A stretch of DNA of 14,014 bases from the NCBI GenBank assembly GCA_050116415.1, contig JASFOS010000047.1:1-14014 (forward strand), given 5' to 3'. The notes below the pieces were generated by a model that had not been told where the DNA came from, ran no database searches, and saw nothing but the letters and a program-made list of their open reading frames with translations. This DNA is from JARRJY01 sp050116415. GTDB lineage: Bacteria > Pseudomonadota > Gammaproteobacteria > UBA6429 > Thiohalophilaceae. A program made the position numbers and the translations under genes. Below are positions 12,332 through 14,014 of the stretch, one piece after another; positions within the stretch are counted from its first letter, which is position 1, and each line of letters opens with the position of its first letter.

Positions 12332-14014
12332 ATGACGAGTTACAAACAATTATTCGAAAAAGCCAAGTCATTACATCTGCAAGGTGATATTCAGGGTGCA
12401 TCTTCACTCTATATACAAATTGTCAACGGCGACCCAAAAATGGCATCTGCCTGGCATGCGATGGGAGTTCTGTCGTTACAGATTGGTCGCTTCGACCTGG
12501 CAGAGCAGTATATTAGCGAAGCCTTGAAATATAAAAAGCGGGAAGCAAGCTATTATTATAACCTGGGTGTTGCTCAAACAAACCTTAATAAGCTATCCGA
12601 GGCAAAACAAAGTCTTGAGAAAGCGTTAAAACTAAAGTCCAACTATCCTGATGCAATTGGTGGTCTGGGCCTGGTCCATCAGAAAACGGAACAATATGAC
12701 GAAGCAATCTCCTGTTATCGCAGAGCCCTGCGTATCAACCCCAAACACATCAGCTCGCTGAATAACCTGGGAAATGTCTTGCACATCACCAACCAGTTTG
12801 ATGAGGCAGTCAAGACATATAGAACGATACTTCAAGTCGATCCGGCTAATATTTCGCTCTACGTTAATATGGCGATTATCCTTAAAGATGCAGACCAGCT
12901 GGATGAGGCATGTGATTACGCGAATCGTGCCATAGAAAAAGGTGCTACCGGGAAATTGCTTGCGACGGCCTATAATACGCTTGGACTGATATGTAATACC
13001 CGTTTAATGTTAAGTGATGCATTTTCATACTTTGATAAAGCGCTGAAAATTGTGCCTGACTTTATCGAGGCGCACATTAACAAGAGTTTCGCGAAGTTTT
13101 GTGCAGGTGAGATAGATGAAGCATGGCGTGAGTATTTCTGGCATTATAAACCTGTAAAAATGCGCAATATTTTCGAACGCTTTCCCCAGCCACTCTGGCA
13201 GGGTGAGCATCTCGCTAACAAGTCGATTGTTATCTGGGCCGAACAGGGCCTCGGTGATGAGATCATGTTTGCCAGTATGTTTAATGATGTAGTCAACCAA
13301 GCAAAACAGTGCCTGGTAGAGTGCGACGCCAGATTGATGTCACTCTTTTCGCGTTCCTTTCCGGGTGTCAAGTTTGTCAAAAGAAACCTGCCAAATTCAG
13401 CCGAACTATTCGAGCAAACATTCGATTACCATTCGCCGGCGGCCAACCTTGGTATGTATCTACGCAATGAAATTACAAAGTTTCCTGACAAAACAGGCTA
13501 CCTGGTCGCAGATCCTGGCAGGGTCAGCGACTGGCATGCCAAGCTGTCGGCAATAAGTGACAGGCCAAAAGTGGGAATCTGCTGGAGGAGCATGCTCAGT
13601 ACCACGGCGAGAAGTAAGCATTATTCAACATTACTCGAGTGGGCTGATGTTTTACATGACGATCAATTTGACTTCATTAATTTGCAATACGATAACTGTG
13701 AACAGGAGCTTAAAGAACTCAAGGATAAAGCAGGTATTACTGTCCATGATATGGGGATCGACTTATTGAACGACCTTGATGAAGCGGCTGCTTTAACGTC
13801 GGCTCTCGACATGGTGATTTCTGCAGGTACTTCTGTTGCTTCAATGGCAGGTGCATTAGGCAAGAAAACCTATTTGTTATTGCCTGATGCTTATAACTGG
13901 ACCATGCTTGGTAGCGAATACATGCCCTGGTATAAAAATACTACCGTCTTTATCAAGCAGCCCGATGAAAAATGGCAAGATGTATTGCAGCGTATTTCCG
14001 CAACCATCAATAAT
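12332..14014 (+). CDS. TPR-repeat glycosyltransferase, GT9/GT41-like C-terminal domain, FlmG-like layout (3' end outside the window)
   Basis: The frame from ATG 12332 stays open to the window edge (561 codons, no stop). Residues about 1-270 are tetratricopeptide repeats (units such as AISCYRRALRINPKH, FSYFDKALKIVPDF). Residues about 285-561 resemble the GT-B domain of TPR glycosyltransferases: PLWQGEHLANKSIVIWAEQGLGDEIMFAS (287-315), VGICWRS (414-420), SALDMVISAGTSVASMAGALGKK (490-512), then LLPDAYNWTM and YMPWYKNTTVF. No signal peptide or membrane segment is seen. Related TPR-glycosyltransferases include Caulobacter FlmG, which transfers pseudaminic acid to flagellin and binds it through the TPR part. 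By position this is the best candidate for the enzyme that attaches the cassette's sugar. Two family motifs are altered: the usual DTSVAH reads GTSVAS, and the Gly of the usual WxGN/S motif is absent (WRS). No clear ribosome site precedes the ATG. Confidence 0.85.
   Translation, partial: MTSYKQLFEKAKSLHLQGDIQGASSLYIQIVNGDPKMASAWHAMGVLSLQIGRFDLAEQYISEALKYKKREASYYYNLGVAQTNLNKLSEAKQSLEKALKLKSNYPDAIGGLGLVHQKTEQYDEAISCYRRALRINPKHISSLNNLGNVLHITNQFDEAVKTYRTILQVDPANISLYVNMAIILKDADQLDEACDYANRAIEKGATGKLLATAYNTLGLICNTRLMLSDAFSYFDKALKIVPDFIEAHINKSFAKFCAGEIDEAWREYFWHYKPVKMRNIFERFPQPLWQGEHLANKSIVIWAEQGLGDEIMFASMFNDVVNQAKQCLVECDARLMSLFSRSFPGVKFVKRNLPNSAELFEQTFDYHSPAANLGMYLRNEITKFPDKTGYLVADPGRVSDWHAKLSAISDRPKVGICWRSMLSTTARSKHYSTLLEWADVLHDDQFDFINLQYDNCEQELKELKDKAGITVHDMGIDLLNDLDEAAALTSALDMVISAGTSVASMAGALGKKTYLLLPDAYNWTMLGSEYMPWYKNTTVFIKQPDEKWQDVLQRISATINN

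Overview
This window reads as the late part of a flagellar gene cluster running into a flagellin or flagellum glycosylation island. All genes I can support are on the + strand. The order flgH-flgI-flgJ-flgK-flgL, with a two-domain FlgJ (rod-binding plus peptidoglycan hydrolase) and P- and L-ring proteins, indicates a Gram-negative proteobacterium, most likely a gammaproteobacterium. I cannot place it more finely from the sequence alone.

Layout: 1-340 is the C-terminal end of flgH (L-ring). Complete flgI (P-ring), flgJ (rod cap and muramidase), flgK and flgL (hook-filament junction) follow to 5354, nearly contiguous. A sigma28-like promoter lies in the tail of flgJ ahead of flgK. The flgL-downstream gap (5355-5435) holds two stem-loops and a perfect TATAAT. 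At 5436-7193 lies a TPR-sulfotransferase fusion with clear PAPS-binding motifs. Then comes a sugar cassette: a PseB-type UDP-GlcNAc 4,6-dehydratase (7231), an RmlD-like SDR reductase (8295), a NeuB/PseI-family nonulosonate synthase (9190), a GNAT acetyltransferase (10265), an SpsF-type cytidylyltransferase (10857) and a pseudaminate-associated methyltransferase (11620). The window ends inside a second TPR enzyme (12332-14014, open at the 3' end). It consists of TPRs followed by a GT-B-type glycosyltransferase domain, comparable in layout to the FlmG type of flagellin glycosyltransferase.

How it may work together (inference): the cassette would make a CMP-activated, acetylated and methylated 9-deoxy nonulosonic acid. 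The TPR-glycosyltransferase would attach it to flagellin, and the TPR-sulfotransferase would sulfate flagellin, a junction protein or the glycan. The notable departures from a textbook pseudaminic acid operon are three. A 4-keto reductase sits where the PseC aminotransferase is expected. No PseG-type UDP-sugar hydrolase is visible. The nucleotidyltransferase is SpsF-like rather than PseF-like. The missing steps could be encoded outside the window. The cassette is visibly more AT-rich than the flagellar genes, especially around 7200-9200. No flagellin gene, RNA gene, mobile element or CRISPR array was seen.
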